Shown here: piece after piece, positions 9,728-19,662 of the stretch
Numbering within the stretch: the first letter of the stretch is position 1
Layout: the number at the start of each line of letters is the position of its first letter
Origin: Chelativorans sp. ZYF759
GTDB lineage: Bacteria > Pseudomonadota > Alphaproteobacteria > Rhizobiales > Rhizobiaceae
Length of the DNA: 64,000 bases
Assembly (NCBI RefSeq): GCF_012911015.1
Contig: NZ_WVVV01000001.1
Coordinates: 310,001 to 374,000 of the forward strand
Direction: 5' to 3'
The notes under the pieces: model-generated
Told to the model about the DNA's origin: nothing
Database searches by the model: none
Seen by the model: the letters and a program-made list of their open reading frames with translations, nothing else
Program-made: the position numbers and the translations under genes

Positions 9728-10072
9728 TCAGTCGGCCTCCTCGGTATCGCCCGGCGGCTTTGTCCAGATCTTGCGCTGGAACCGCCAGCCTGCCTCATAG
9801 CGATCCATGATCTCGACGATGACACGTTCGCATTCGCTGCGTTTGAAGCCGCGCGCGACCAGCCGGGTGATAAGGTTCTCGATGAGATTGTTCAGCTCCT
9901 GCTCGCGCCCATGATTCAAGTTCTCCGTGATCGCGAAGTGCAGAAGCTCGCGGGCGAAGTCGTCCCGTCCAGGCGTCCTTTCTTTCTTCTTCTTCTCCCG
10001 CAGCGCCTCCTGGCGCAACCGCTGCTTCTCCAGCCTTCTCCGGCGGCGCTCTTCATTCGTCTCGTCGGTCAT
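9728..10072 (-). CDS. Small charged protein of unknown function
   Basis: I do not recognise this 114-residue protein. Its first 40 residues are very rich in Arg, Lys and Glu (RRRRRLEKQRLRQEALREKK), predicted to form one long charged helix. The rest, FARELLHFAITENLNHGREQELNNLIENLITRL, looks like a compact helical domain with a final tryptophan-containing stretch. The ATG follows AAGGGGGATCG, a strong ribosome site, so it is probably expressed. It lies just downstream of the GANTC array and is the last minus-strand gene of the island. A nucleic-acid-binding role is possible from its charge, but this is inference only. Confidence 0.65.
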   Translation of the reverse strand: MTDETNEERRRRRLEKQRLRQEALREKKKKERTPGRDDFARELLHFAITENLNHGREQELNNLIENLITRLVARGFKRSECERVIVEIMDRYEAGWRFQRKIWTKPPGDTEEAD

Positions 10073-10160
10073 CGATCCCCCTTCCCCGGCTTCTCGCCAC
10101 CATGGGCGGGCAAAGATTGCCAGACCGCAAACGCGGTTTGCACATGGTCTCGCTTTTCAC

Positions 10161-10516
10161 GCCATCTGAATCGGGTATCTCGATCCGGGAATCGCCGACG
10201 CCATCATCTGCAACGCCATTCCACCAAACGGAATCAGCTGCCGAGCTTTCAGAATCGCCAGCTCCGTCATCTGAATCGCTGGGCTCTGATCCTGAATCGA
10301 TGTCCCGGGATCGGAATCGTTTGCCACGGCATCTGAATCGCCAATCTCGATGCCTGAATCGGAACACCGCAAATTATCCTGATTTGAATCCCCGTGCCCG
10401 CACGTCATTTCGACATGGCGGCGGCGAACACCGTTTTATGAATCGGCGATCTCAAGAGCTGCAACGGCAGCACCGAGATCGGAATCCCGTTACCGCAAAT
10501 CATCTCGATTTGGATC
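10161..10516. repeat. Phased array of GANTC sites with 21-bp period
   Basis: GAATC occurs at 10168, 10189, 10231, 10252, 10273, 10294, 10314, 10335, 10356, 10440 and 10482, with steps of 21 bp or multiples of it and one 20-bp slip at 10314. A further copy at 10386 is out of phase. The degenerate variant GCAAC fills the missing steps at 10210 and 10461. The best-conserved units read ATCTGAATCGC; the other bases vary. GAATC is a GANTC site, the target of the alphaproteobacterial CcrM adenine methyltransferase. The array lies between the stop of the M41-like gene and the start of the 114-residue protein gene. No frame across it looks like a real protein. A binding-site array, an iteron-like element or a decayed coding repeat are all possible. 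Confidence 0.75.
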
Positions 10517-10578
10517 AATGTGTCCGCATGGTGTTTCAGGTTGAGATGCCATATCTCCCGCCCCGTTCCGAGCCGCGC

Positions 10579-11388
10579 TCACGGCGACCAGCCCTGCAGC
10601 CGCTGCCTGAACCGGTCGAGGACCTTGCTCAGTTCCCTGCCTTCCAGCGTGCGCTGCCGGGCGACCTCCATCGCAAGCTCGGTGAGCGCTGCGGTGTGGT
10701 CCTCGATGATGATCCTGGCAATGGCATCGGCTTCCTCAAGCCGGGCGTAGACCCGGTCGGCCAGGTCCCGATCGTAGGAGAGCTGCGAAGATGGATCGGA
10801 TACCGGGCGGAAGATCAGCGGCTGCGCGCGGCCAAAACCGAGCGAGGTTTCGAGCGAGATCGCAAGGGCGGTCGCACGTGCGAGATCGCTGTCAGGCGCG
10901 CCGCCCGATCCCGACAGGGCCTCGCCGAAAAAGACGATCTCGGCCCTGCGTCCGGCAAGCAGCGTGGCGAGGTCCTCCATGGCCTGGCGTTCCGACAGCA
11001 CGACATCATCATTGCCGCTGAAACGCACGAAGCCGCCGCCGCGGTCCTCCAACGTGATTATCTCCACCGCGCCTCGCCGTCCCAGTGCCAGGTGCACAAG
11101 CACATGACCGCATTCATGAACGGCAAGCTGCCAGCGCAGATCGTCGGAAAGCTTTGGTCGACCGGCCGACAGCAGTTCCTCGATGTCCTGCCAGGTGAGG
11201 TCCCGCCCGGCCCGGCGCGCCCTTCCCCTTGCCTCGCGCACCAGGCGCTCAACATCGGCCCCGCTCATGCCGACAGCCTGGCGGGCCAGCGGCCGCAGGA
11301 GATCAAGTGCCGGGTCGTGCTGCCGGGAAGGCAAATGATCGGTCCCTGGCGGCATGATGTCCTGCCTGCCTTCTCTCGTCACGCTCAT
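10579..11388 (-). CDS. Soluble M41 (FtsH-type) zinc protease domain protein
   Basis: This 269-residue protein has two parts. Residues 28-70 (RQAVGMSGADVERLVREARGRARR) match the helical lid that closes the AAA module in FtsH. Residues 80-269 match peptidase family M41: the zinc motif is HECGH at 91-95, and the third ligand is an aspartate in GGAPDSDLARATALA near residue 168, about the spacing seen in FtsH. No membrane helix or ATPase core is present. The ATPase appears to be supplied by the gene two places upstream, so the FtsH layout is split. The ATG overlaps the preceding stop as ATGA, implying translational coupling. Substrates are unknown. Confidence 0.75.
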   Translation of the reverse strand: MSVTREGRQDIMPPGTDHLPSRQHDPALDLLRPLARQAVGMSGADVERLVREARGRARRAGRDLTWQDIEELLSAGRPKLSDDLRWQLAVHECGHVLVHLALGRRGAVEIITLEDRGGGFVRFSGNDDVVLSERQAMEDLATLLAGRRAEIVFFGEALSGSGGAPDSDLARATALAISLETSLGFGRAQPLIFRPVSDPSSQLSYDRDLADRVYARLEEADAIARIIIEDHTAALTELAMEVARQRTLEGRELSKVLDRFRQRLQGWSP

Positions 11389-11735
11389 GCGTCGTCCCTC
11401 CCCCGTCCGGCCGGACGGCCAAGGCGATACCAGTTCGACCGCGTACGGGCCCAGTGACCGTCATCGGACATCAGCAGAAGATCCGAGGTCACGATCGACC
11501 TGCCCTCGCCCGGCAGGGTCGGATGGTCGGTTGTAAGGCCCATCAGGCAGGGAGCAGGCCTGATGCCCTGCACCCAGCTGTCCAGCAGCGCGACAGGGCG
11601 CTCGAGATCCTCGACCGGCACGCCGCGCTCGATCCTGGCGAGGTCCGAGACGAGCCTGCACAGCCGCTTCAGTTCGGCGTCGAGTTCTTCACTCTGGGCG
11701 GGACGGCCGACTGTGAATCGCAGCACCATGTTCAT
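11385..11735 (-). CDS. Small conserved-looking protein between AAA and M41 genes
   Basis: I cannot assign a function to this 116-residue protein. Its C-terminal half (TSDLLLMSDDGHWARTRSNWYRLGRP) resembles small rhizobial proteins I remember as DUF6634, which share a TS-x-L ... WARTxSRxYRLG ending; this match is from memory. The gene is joined by ATGA overlaps at both ends, to the AAA gene before it and the M41 gene after it. A second ATG six bases inside is an alternative start. Its place between the two halves of a split FtsH-like protease suggests an adaptor or regulator, as an inference. Confidence 0.65.
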   Translation of the reverse strand: MNMVLRFTVGRPAQSEELDAELKRLCRLVSDLARIERGVPVEDLERPVALLDSWVQGIRPAPCLMGLTTDHPTLPGEGRSIVTSDLLLMSDDGHWARTRSNWYRLGRPAGRGRDDA

Positions 11736-13717
11736 GCTCCTCTTGGGGATTTTTTGCGCGGACCGGCATCTCCGGTGGCATCGCGGTGAACATTGTCGTG
11801 ATTGTCAGATGGCAGAGCAGCAGGACGGTCAGTAGCCGATGCGGGCGGGAATCCGTTCCGGACGGCCGAGCGCTGGGCATCCGGCGGCCGCGTTGCGATC
11901 ACGCTGGCGAAATCATTTGCCAAGTGATGGCGCAGGATGCCTGCGAGCGCGTCGATATCGGGCGGCGGGATGCGGATGTGGGTCTCAAGCCGTCCCGACC
12001 TCAGCAATGCCGGATCGATGACTTCGGGATGGTTGGTTGCCCCGACGATGACGATGCCGGAGGAGCGGACCGCACCATCGAGAAGCTCCAGCGCCTTGTT
12101 GACGATGGTGTTCCAGTAATCATCATACTCCTTGCCCTGCCCTCTTCGGCCAATCCCGTCGATCTCGTCGATGAAGAGAATGCATGGGGCATGCTCACCC
12201 GCCTCATCGAAGGCAGCCTTCATCCGGCGAACGACGTCGCCAAGATAGGAGGCCTCCAGCCAGGTCGAGACCGAGGTCGCAATCAGCGGCACTTGGAGCG
12301 TGTTGCAGAGCGCCTTGGCAAAGCTGGTCTTGCCCGTGCCGGGCGGCCCGGACAAAAGCAGTTTTGCGCTCAAGGCCGACCAGTCTAGCTGCCCGGCCTG
12401 CCAGAGTTCCAGATCCTCCTTGAGCGCCATAGCCCAGCTGGACGCCGTCCCATATCCATGCAGGCGTTCGACCATCGGCACGAAGGGATCGCGGGCTATG
12501 GTGTCGGACGAGACCGGCCTGATGATGTCGCTGCCTGAGCCTTGAACCTTCTGGTTGCGGAAGGGCGACTTACCGGAACCGGAGCTGGATCCTGATCCCC
12601 ATCCACTCTTGTCGCGGCTGGAGCTGTCATCCTCGTCATGTTCCCTGCGCCGTGCCGCACCGAGATGGACCAACACCTCGACGGCTCGGGCGTGGCTGAT
12701 GCCCGACCGGATGGCGAGCGGCAGATCGAAGAGGGAGAGATACGCACAGTCGGCCTCAAGCTGATCAAGCGATACGTCACGCGGCAGAGGGCCGAGCACC
12801 TCCTGCATCACGCGGGCGATCAGATCAGTGGAGATCGGCCCGCATTCGAGATCGAGGCTGGCCGACACCCTGAGGGCTGTAGGAATACGCTCCGCCTTCT
12901 CGGCCACGCCCAAGAGTGGATAGCCGCTTGCCGCGGCCTGCCCCACCCGAGCGTCCATACGAGACGGGTCGTCGGCATCGAACTGACGGCCCGGGAAGAG
13001 CACCAATTTCGTGGCGTTCTCGGCAGTTCCGAACGAGACGTGCAGTCCGCGCATCTCGGGGCCGGACCCGATCGCCAGAGGTCGAGGCAAGAGCCCACCA
13101 TTCTTCAGCATGATGTTGAACCGGCTCTCGAACCCGCGCACCGGACACAGGATGCTGACGACAGGCTGGCGCTCGCTCAGGATGGAGAGCACCTGATCAT
13201 GGCTCAGGCCGCTGCGTGCGATGCCCTCGGCCAGAAGCAGGACCACCGCGATCTCGTCGACGGGTGGCGGCGCTGCGGAGGCCCGGATCGCGCGCACCAC
13301 ATCCACGACGAGTCTGGGGTCCGCATCATGGGCGGCAGCATCGCGGCCGGGGGAAGCCTTGGTCCGCCTCACGGCATTGGTGGCCGCGCCGACCTTCGCG
13401 GCAGCGAGGTCCTCGTTCTCGGCCTTGATGTCGAGCGTGATGCCCTCGCGCTTCATGAATCGCGCGATCTCGGCGCGACCAAACCCTTCGAGCTTCGCGC
13501 CAAACAACAGCTTGCGGCCCGAGGAGCGATCCGGACCCAGCTCGTCATCCTCGACAAAATAGTGCCCAACCCTCACCTGGCGGGGACGGTCCTCATCTTC
13601 CCGGTCCTTCTCTCCTTCTTCCGCCAGCCAGCGCTTGGAGATCGCGAGGTCAAGCGCGTCGCGGGCGGCTTCCCGCCGCAGCCGTTTCAGGAGGAAGTTT
13701 GCAATGCGGCTGCTCAT
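11732..13717 (-). CDS. FtsH-like AAA+ ATPase with long N-terminal region
   Basis: This is a 661-residue protein. The AAA core occupies roughly residues 450-595: Walker A SGPPGTGKTS at 456-465, Walker B CILFIDEIDGIGRRG near 512-526, sensor GATNHPE, and the second-region arginine in LLRSGRLETHI. The first 370 residues match nothing I know and carry no membrane helix; a Ser/Gly-rich linker (GWGSGSSSGSGKS) separates them from the ATPase. The protein ends soon after the second region of homology, without the helical lid, which instead begins the M41-like protein. The ATG overlaps the stop of a 42-codon frame, and GAGGGAGG lies upstream. It probably unfolds or remodels substrates for the paired protease. 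Confidence 0.78.
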   Translation of the reverse strand: MSSRIANFLLKRLRREAARDALDLAISKRWLAEEGEKDREDEDRPRQVRVGHYFVEDDELGPDRSSGRKLLFGAKLEGFGRAEIARFMKREGITLDIKAENEDLAAAKVGAATNAVRRTKASPGRDAAAHDADPRLVVDVVRAIRASAAPPPVDEIAVVLLLAEGIARSGLSHDQVLSILSERQPVVSILCPVRGFESRFNIMLKNGGLLPRPLAIGSGPEMRGLHVSFGTAENATKLVLFPGRQFDADDPSRMDARVGQAAASGYPLLGVAEKAERIPTALRVSASLDLECGPISTDLIARVMQEVLGPLPRDVSLDQLEADCAYLSLFDLPLAIRSGISHARAVEVLVHLGAARRREHDEDDSSSRDKSGWGSGSSSGSGKSPFRNQKVQGSGSDIIRPVSSDTIARDPFVPMVERLHGYGTASSWAMALKEDLELWQAGQLDWSALSAKLLLSGPPGTGKTSFAKALCNTLQVPLIATSVSTWLEASYLGDVVRRMKAAFDEAGEHAPCILFIDEIDGIGRRGQGKEYDDYWNTIVNKALELLDGAVRSSGIVIVGATNHPEVIDPALLRSGRLETHIRIPPPDIDALAGILRHHLANDFASVIATRPPDAQRSAVRNGFPPASATDRPAALPSDNHDNVHRDATGDAGPRKKSPRGA

Positions 13718-13842
13718 GCCTTGCCTCCCTCAAAGACCCAGAGCGGGCGAAGTACTCTCGTTGCCTTTCTTTCCAGCTCAGTCGCGAACCGGGTCACATG
13801 CGGGGGCGCCGGCCTTTTAGCGCGCTCATCTTGCCCGTTCAT
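13714..13842 (-). CDS. Possible 42-residue microprotein in the AAA-protease operon
   Basis: A short frame begins at the ATG 13840-13842 and ends at TGA 13714-13716. Its start overlaps the stop of the PD-(D/E)XK-like gene as ATGA and its stop overlaps the AAA start as ATGA. GGAGG lies six bases before its ATG. The product is basic, with a helical middle (RFATELERKATRVLRPLWVFEG). The double coupling and the strong ribosome site are the evidence for translation. It could instead serve only to pass ribosomes from one gene to the next. Confidence 0.55.
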   Translation of the reverse strand: MNGQDERAKRPAPPHVTRFATELERKATRVLRPLWVFEGGKA

Positions 13843-14864
13843 GGCCGACCTCCAAATGCGGCGATGCCAACACTGACGCGGCCGTCCCACTTAAATGGAA
13901 CAGCGGTGTGCGGTCTCGTGGCCGGGCCCTTGTCAATCCCATTGCGCCTGTCCCGTTTGTCCCAGTCGCTATCCACATCGCCCATCTCCGTACGAGGTGG
14001 CGACAGGGACTGGTTTCCGGGCATCGGAACTGCAGCCCGATCTGCACCGCATGCCATTGCCCCGACCACAGCCCTGCAGCGCTCCAGCATGAACTCGCGG
14101 ATACGTGCACCGTAAAGGCGGCGCAGCACGACGATGGCCTCAAACGCCCCTTCGATACCCAGCAGGCTATCGAGATTGGTGAGCGCAAAGATAGCCTTGG
14201 CATGATCGGCTGGTTCGCCCGAGCCATCCACGATAGCGATCTCGACGCGCTCGACGGCGGGTGCATCGCACTCGCGCTCAAGCCAGTCGCGGGCAACAAG
14301 GGCTGCAGCCATCATCCTGGTCCGCAGTTCAAGCAGCACCTTCGGCTTGTGGGACAGGACACTGCGCTTGATATCGAGGATCAGTGCCCGGTGCTGATGG
14401 GCGTCGACCACCAGAAGGTCGGGGCGATAGAACTCGCGCGTATGGACCTCCGAGTTGAGCCGCAATGCCGAGGCCTTCGACCAGTCGTTCCGCCGCAGGA
14501 AGGCCTTGGCCTCCGGCAGCACGGGCAGCGGGGTTTCGAGTGGCACGACGGTGAGGTCGTTCCGGCACGCGCAGATCGCCTTAATGCCGCGCTCAAGCAG
14601 GCTCCCTTCGAGCGTCGTGGCCGAGCGGATCGGCGCCAGCAGCTCTTCAAAACCCTCGAATGCAGGATCGGGTTTTGCCGGGCAGGCGAGCACCTGCGAG
14701 ACCGTGTCGTCGACCAGTCGGTGGAACACGGGCAGCAGCCGATCGAGATCGGCATGCCCCGAACCAGGGGAAGCGGCACCGGAGCGGTCGCCGTCACGGC
14801 CGTCGACACAGTTGGCGGCATGGTCGCGTGTGGCAATGCGACAGGAGGGTCGAAAAGTATCCAT
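13839..14864 (-). CDS. Predicted PD-(D/E)XK-like nuclease-fold protein
   Basis: This 341-residue protein is not one I recognise as a named family. A core at residues 145-168 reads EFYRPDLLVVD ... ALILDIKRS. This fits the PD-(D/E)XK pattern, with Asp149 and then Asp164-Ile-Lys166 on paired strands, as in restriction-type and Holliday-junction nucleases. Helical sequence follows, with an Arg-rich C-terminus (ECDAPAVERVEIAIVDGSG, RRLYGARIREFMLERC). The last 80 residues look disordered. The ATG follows AGGAG. It is coupled by ATGA to the 42-codon frame and so to the AAA gene. Nuclease activity is a prediction; many proteins with this fold only bind DNA. Confidence 0.6.
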   Translation of the reverse strand: MDTFRPSCRIATRDHAANCVDGRDGDRSGAASPGSGHADLDRLLPVFHRLVDDTVSQVLACPAKPDPAFEGFEELLAPIRSATTLEGSLLERGIKAICACRNDLTVVPLETPLPVLPEAKAFLRRNDWSKASALRLNSEVHTREFYRPDLLVVDAHQHRALILDIKRSVLSHKPKVLLELRTRMMAAALVARDWLERECDAPAVERVEIAIVDGSGEPADHAKAIFALTNLDSLLGIEGAFEAIVVLRRLYGARIREFMLERCRAVVGAMACGADRAAVPMPGNQSLSPPRTEMGDVDSDWDKRDRRNGIDKGPATRPHTAVPFKWDGRVSVGIAAFGGRP

Positions 14865-14873
14865 ATTGAACTC

Positions 14874-15062
14874 CTAGGAAGGTGACGAGACCGAACAGAA
14901 ATGACGATCGGCGATCCGCGCTTGCGGACGCCAGTCACAGTCCGGACAGAGTTTGCCCGGCGATCTCGATTGATGTGCTGGATGTGCTGGTGCGCTGCCT
15001 GCGTCAGGCCGCCAAAGCCGATGGCCGGGCAGCACCACCGAGGTCGGCCTCGGCCTTCGCAT
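14874..15062 (-). CDS. Possible 62-residue Cys-containing protein
   Basis: This short frame overlaps the end of the 169-residue gene by 59 bp and stops within the ribosome site of the PD-(D/E)XK-like gene. Its C-terminus reads KLCPDCDWRPQARIADRHFCS, a C-x2-C plus H-x-C pattern that could bind one zinc. AGGTGAG lies about eight bases before its ATG. The overlap with another frame makes it uncertain, and the metal pattern may be chance. Confidence 0.3.
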   Translation of the reverse strand: MRRPRPTSVVLPGHRLWRPDAGSAPAHPAHQSRSPGKLCPDCDWRPQARIADRHFCSVSSPS

Positions 15063-15513
15063 CGGTGGCGCTCACCTGGCCACAATGGCCTGACGCCGCC
15101 GAGGCATTTGCCTCCACCGGCTCCGCGGCAATTGCCTCGGCGACTTTACCTGCGTGGCAGATGCAATGGCGCTCATGCAAGACCAGCAGCTCTTCGGCCT
15201 GCCGCGCCCGTTCCTCGGCCCGGGCCGCCCGCGCCTCGGTGGTGTCGAGAATGTCCCGGATCGTGGAGACGATCAAGCGGCGACGCGCTGCGGTCGACGC
15301 GATGCCAGCAAGGCCAGACCAGCGAGCGGCTAACGAAGCGCGAGGAGTTGATGCGGCCTCCCGGGCAATGGCCACGCGGGCGGCTTCGGTCTCGGACTCG
15401 CCGGCGCGAACGGCGGATGCCGGGGCGCAGTCCGGCTGCGTCCCAGCATCAAGCTGGGGGATCTCGAAGGCGGTGCCTTCACTGGGTTCGGAATTGCGGG
15501 TAACGGTGTTCAT
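15004..15513 (-). CDS. Hypothetical protein with coiled-coil segment
   Basis: I do not recognise this 169-residue protein. Residues 85-115 (DILDTTEARAARAEERARQAEELLVLHERH) are predicted to form a coiled coil; the two ends are Ala-, Ser- and Glu-rich and look disordered. It appears to be an early gene of the minus-strand island operon, 139 bp before the PD-(D/E)XK-like gene. Its ATG overlaps the stop of an upstream short frame as ATGA. The Ala-rich composition means frame choice is not fully secure. Confidence 0.5.
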   Translation of the reverse strand: MNTVTRNSEPSEGTAFEIPQLDAGTQPDCAPASAVRAGESETEAARVAIAREAASTPRASLAARWSGLAGIASTAARRRLIVSTIRDILDTTEARAARAEERARQAEELLVLHERHCICHAGKVAEAIAAEPVEANASAASGHCGQVSATDAKAEADLGGAARPSALAA

Positions 15514-15653
15514 AGCCCAAGGCCTTTCTCAAGAAGGTGGCGGGTCAGGCCTTCGCCGGTGTTGGTAGCACCGTCGGAGGCCGACTTGGCTCCGAGCTGA
15601 TCCCGAAGCCGCCAGAACCATGGCAGGATCCGAAGCGGATCTGAGCCCGGCAA
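15510..15653 (-). CDS. Possible 47-residue leader protein of the island operon
   Basis: A frame on the minus strand reads LPGSDPLRILPWFWRLRDQ ... GEGLTRHLLEKGLGL and ends in a TGA that overlaps the ATG of the next gene as ATGA. It has protein-like composition, with Trp, Phe and an amphipathic end. No ATG is available; a TTG at 15651-15653 is the first plausible start and an in-frame stop lies 24 bp further upstream. It may be the end of a longer gene damaged upstream. Confidence 0.35.
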   Translation of the reverse strand: MPGSDPLRILPWFWRLRDQLGAKSASDGATNTGEGLTRHLLEKGLGL

Positions 15654-18034
<2,381 letters not shown>

Positions 18035-18038
18035 TCCG

Positions 18039-19160
18039 ATGTCGTTCCTGCCCCTTTCTTCGCATCGCCGCATCACGGTGAAAATCGGCTCGGCCCTCCT
18101 CGTCGACCGCGAGAGTGGGCTGAAGCGCGACTGGCTGGCCTCGCTCTGCGCCGACGTGGCTGGGCTGCGCGCGGCGGGCGCGGAGGTTCTCGTCGTCTCG
18201 TCGGGCGCGATCGCGCTCGGCCGCAACGTGCTGGGTCTCGGACGCCGCGCCCTGAAGCTGGAGGAAAGCCAGGCGGCGGCGGCAGCCGGGCAGATCGCGC
18301 TTGCCGGCGCGTGGTCCGAAGAGCTTGCACGCAAGGGTCTCAAGGCCGGCCAGGTGCTGGTGACGCTTGGAGATACCGAGGAGCGGCGCCGCTATCTGAA
18401 TGCGCGGGCCACCATCTCAACGCTGCTGAAGCTTGGCGCGGTGCCGATCATCAACGAGAACGACACCGTCGCGACGAGCGAAATCCGCTATGGCGACAAT
18501 GATCGGCTCGCCGCGCGCGTCGCCACCATGATGAATGCCGACCTTCTGGTCCTGCTCTCCGATATCGACGGCCTCTACGACCAGCCGCCGGCCGGGAATC
18601 CAGACGCCCGTTTCCTGCCGGTCGTCGAACGCATCACGCCGGAAATAGAAGCAATGGCTGGTGCGGCGGCGTCGGAGCTGTCGCGCGGCGGCATGCGCAC
18701 AAAGCTCGACGCCGGCAAGATCGCAACCCAGGCAGGGACCGCGATGCTCATTGCCTCGGGGACACGACCCAATCCGCTGGCCGCGGTCGACCGTGGCGCG
18801 CGCGCCACCTTCTTCCAGCCGTCAGATACGCCCGTGCGCGGCTACAAGAGCTGGATCGCCGGGCAGCTCGAGCCGGCAGGGCAGCTCGTCGTGGACGAGG
18901 GCGCGGCGCTTGCGCTGCAATCGGGCAAGTCGCTGCTGCCCGCAGGCGTCACCAGCGTATCGGGTGCATTTTCGCGAGGTGACACGGTTGCCATTCTCGA
19001 CACCGAGGGCAGGGAGATCGGCCGCGGCCTGATCGCCTATGATCATGCCGATGCGGCCCGCATCGCCGGGCTGCGTTCCGCCAACCTGGCGGCCGTACTC
19101 GGCTACCAGCCTCGCGCGGCGATGATCCACCGGGACGACCTCGTCATGCAGCGCGGCTGA
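18039..19160 (+). CDS. proB: Glutamate 5-kinase ProB
   Basis: ProB phosphorylates glutamate with ATP in the first step of proline synthesis and is the feedback-controlled enzyme. The 373-residue protein has the amino-acid kinase domain ([35 protein letters not shown]) and a C-terminal PUA domain from about residue 280. It is 4 bp from obgE, the usual rhizobial pairing. The proA gene that often follows is not here; the next gene is bfd, 190 bp away. Confidence 0.95.
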   Translation: MSFLPLSSHRRITVKIGSALLVDRESGLKRDWLASLCADVAGLRAAGAEVLVVSSGAIALGRNVLGLGRRALKLEESQAAAAAGQIALAGAWSEELARKGLKAGQVLVTLGDTEERRRYLNARATISTLLKLGAVPIINENDTVATSEIRYGDNDRLAARVATMMNADLLVLLSDIDGLYDQPPAGNPDARFLPVVERITPEIEAMAGAAASELSRGGMRTKLDAGKIATQAGTAMLIASGTRPNPLAAVDRGARATFFQPSDTPVRGYKSWIAGQLEPAGQLVVDEGAALALQSGKSLLPAGVTSVSGAFSRGDTVAILDTEGREIGRGLIAYDHADAARIAGLRSANLAAVLGYQPRAAMIHRDDLVMQRG

Positions 19161-19350
19161 AAGTCCGCGCGACAATTCTCTACCGGCCCAGTCATGTTTT
19201 TAATTGACGGACGCCGCATCATGCGCTTGATGTATGTCACTGGTACCTGTTTCAGTCGCGACCGGCACGCGCCCTTTGCCATCTGCGGCCGAAACACCAT
19301 ATGCGTAACGAGTCCAGGACCCGTCGCGTTCGGCGGGGCAAGAGCGAGCC

Positions 19351-19662
19351 ATGCTGGTCTGCCATTGCAATCTGATTACGGAGAAGGAAATCGAGGCGAC
19401 GATCCTCGATCTCCTGTCGGCCGACCCCTGGCAGCTCATCGTTCCCGCAAAGGTCTATCATGCCATGCGCAAGCGTGGTCGATGTTGCGGTTGTTTTCCC
19501 AACGTGGTCGAGACTATCATCCGCGTAACCGAGGATTATCACCTCCGGATGAACCATTCCGAAGGGGATGTCGTTACATTCCTCGACCGAGTGCGCGGGT
19601 TGCGTACGCATGATGGGAGAACATTGAATGAAGGGCGATCCGAAAATCATCGAGCGGCTTAA
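19351..19662 (+). CDS. bfd: Bacterioferritin-associated ferredoxin
   Basis: Bfd is a small [2Fe-2S] protein that passes electrons to bacterioferritin to release stored iron. The cluster ligands are visible as Cys4 and Cys6 (CHC) and Cys45 with Cys48 (CCGC). At 103 residues it is longer than the usual 60-70, because a polar C-terminal tail runs into the next gene and overlaps bfr by 35 bp. The overlap suggests coupled translation. I could not find a clear iron-control box (Irr or RirA type) in the 190 bp upstream. Confidence 0.88.
   Translation: MLVCHCNLITEKEIEATILDLLSADPWQLIVPAKVYHAMRKRGRCCGCFPNVVETIIRVTEDYHLRMNHSEGDVVTFLDRVRGLRTHDGRTLNEGRSENHRAA

Noticed and set aside
9376-9825. A 149-codon minus-strand frame overlapping the start of the 114-residue gene region.
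   Set aside because: Ser/Arg-rich shadow composition; the 114-residue gene in another frame has a strong ribosome site and better protein character.
10157-10408. A minus-strand 83-codon frame with heptads such as AIQ and AIP across the array.
   Set aside because: It spans the 1-bp slip with a change of character, lacks a ribosome site and has no recognisable domain. I keep the stretch as a DNA repeat, though a decayed coding repeat is not excluded.
10161-10516. A CRISPR or other guide-RNA array.
   Set aside because: Repeat cores of only 5-11 bp with 10-16 variable bases, no long identical repeats, and no cas or Nop-domain gene nearby.
10102-11457. A long plus-strand open frame across the array and antisense to the M41-like and small protein genes.
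   Set aside because: It owes its length to high GC content. Its Ser/Glu and Arg/Asn heptads are only the 21-bp DNA repeat translated, and the 20-bp slip changes their composition midway. The genes on the other strand have recognisable motifs and ribosome sites.
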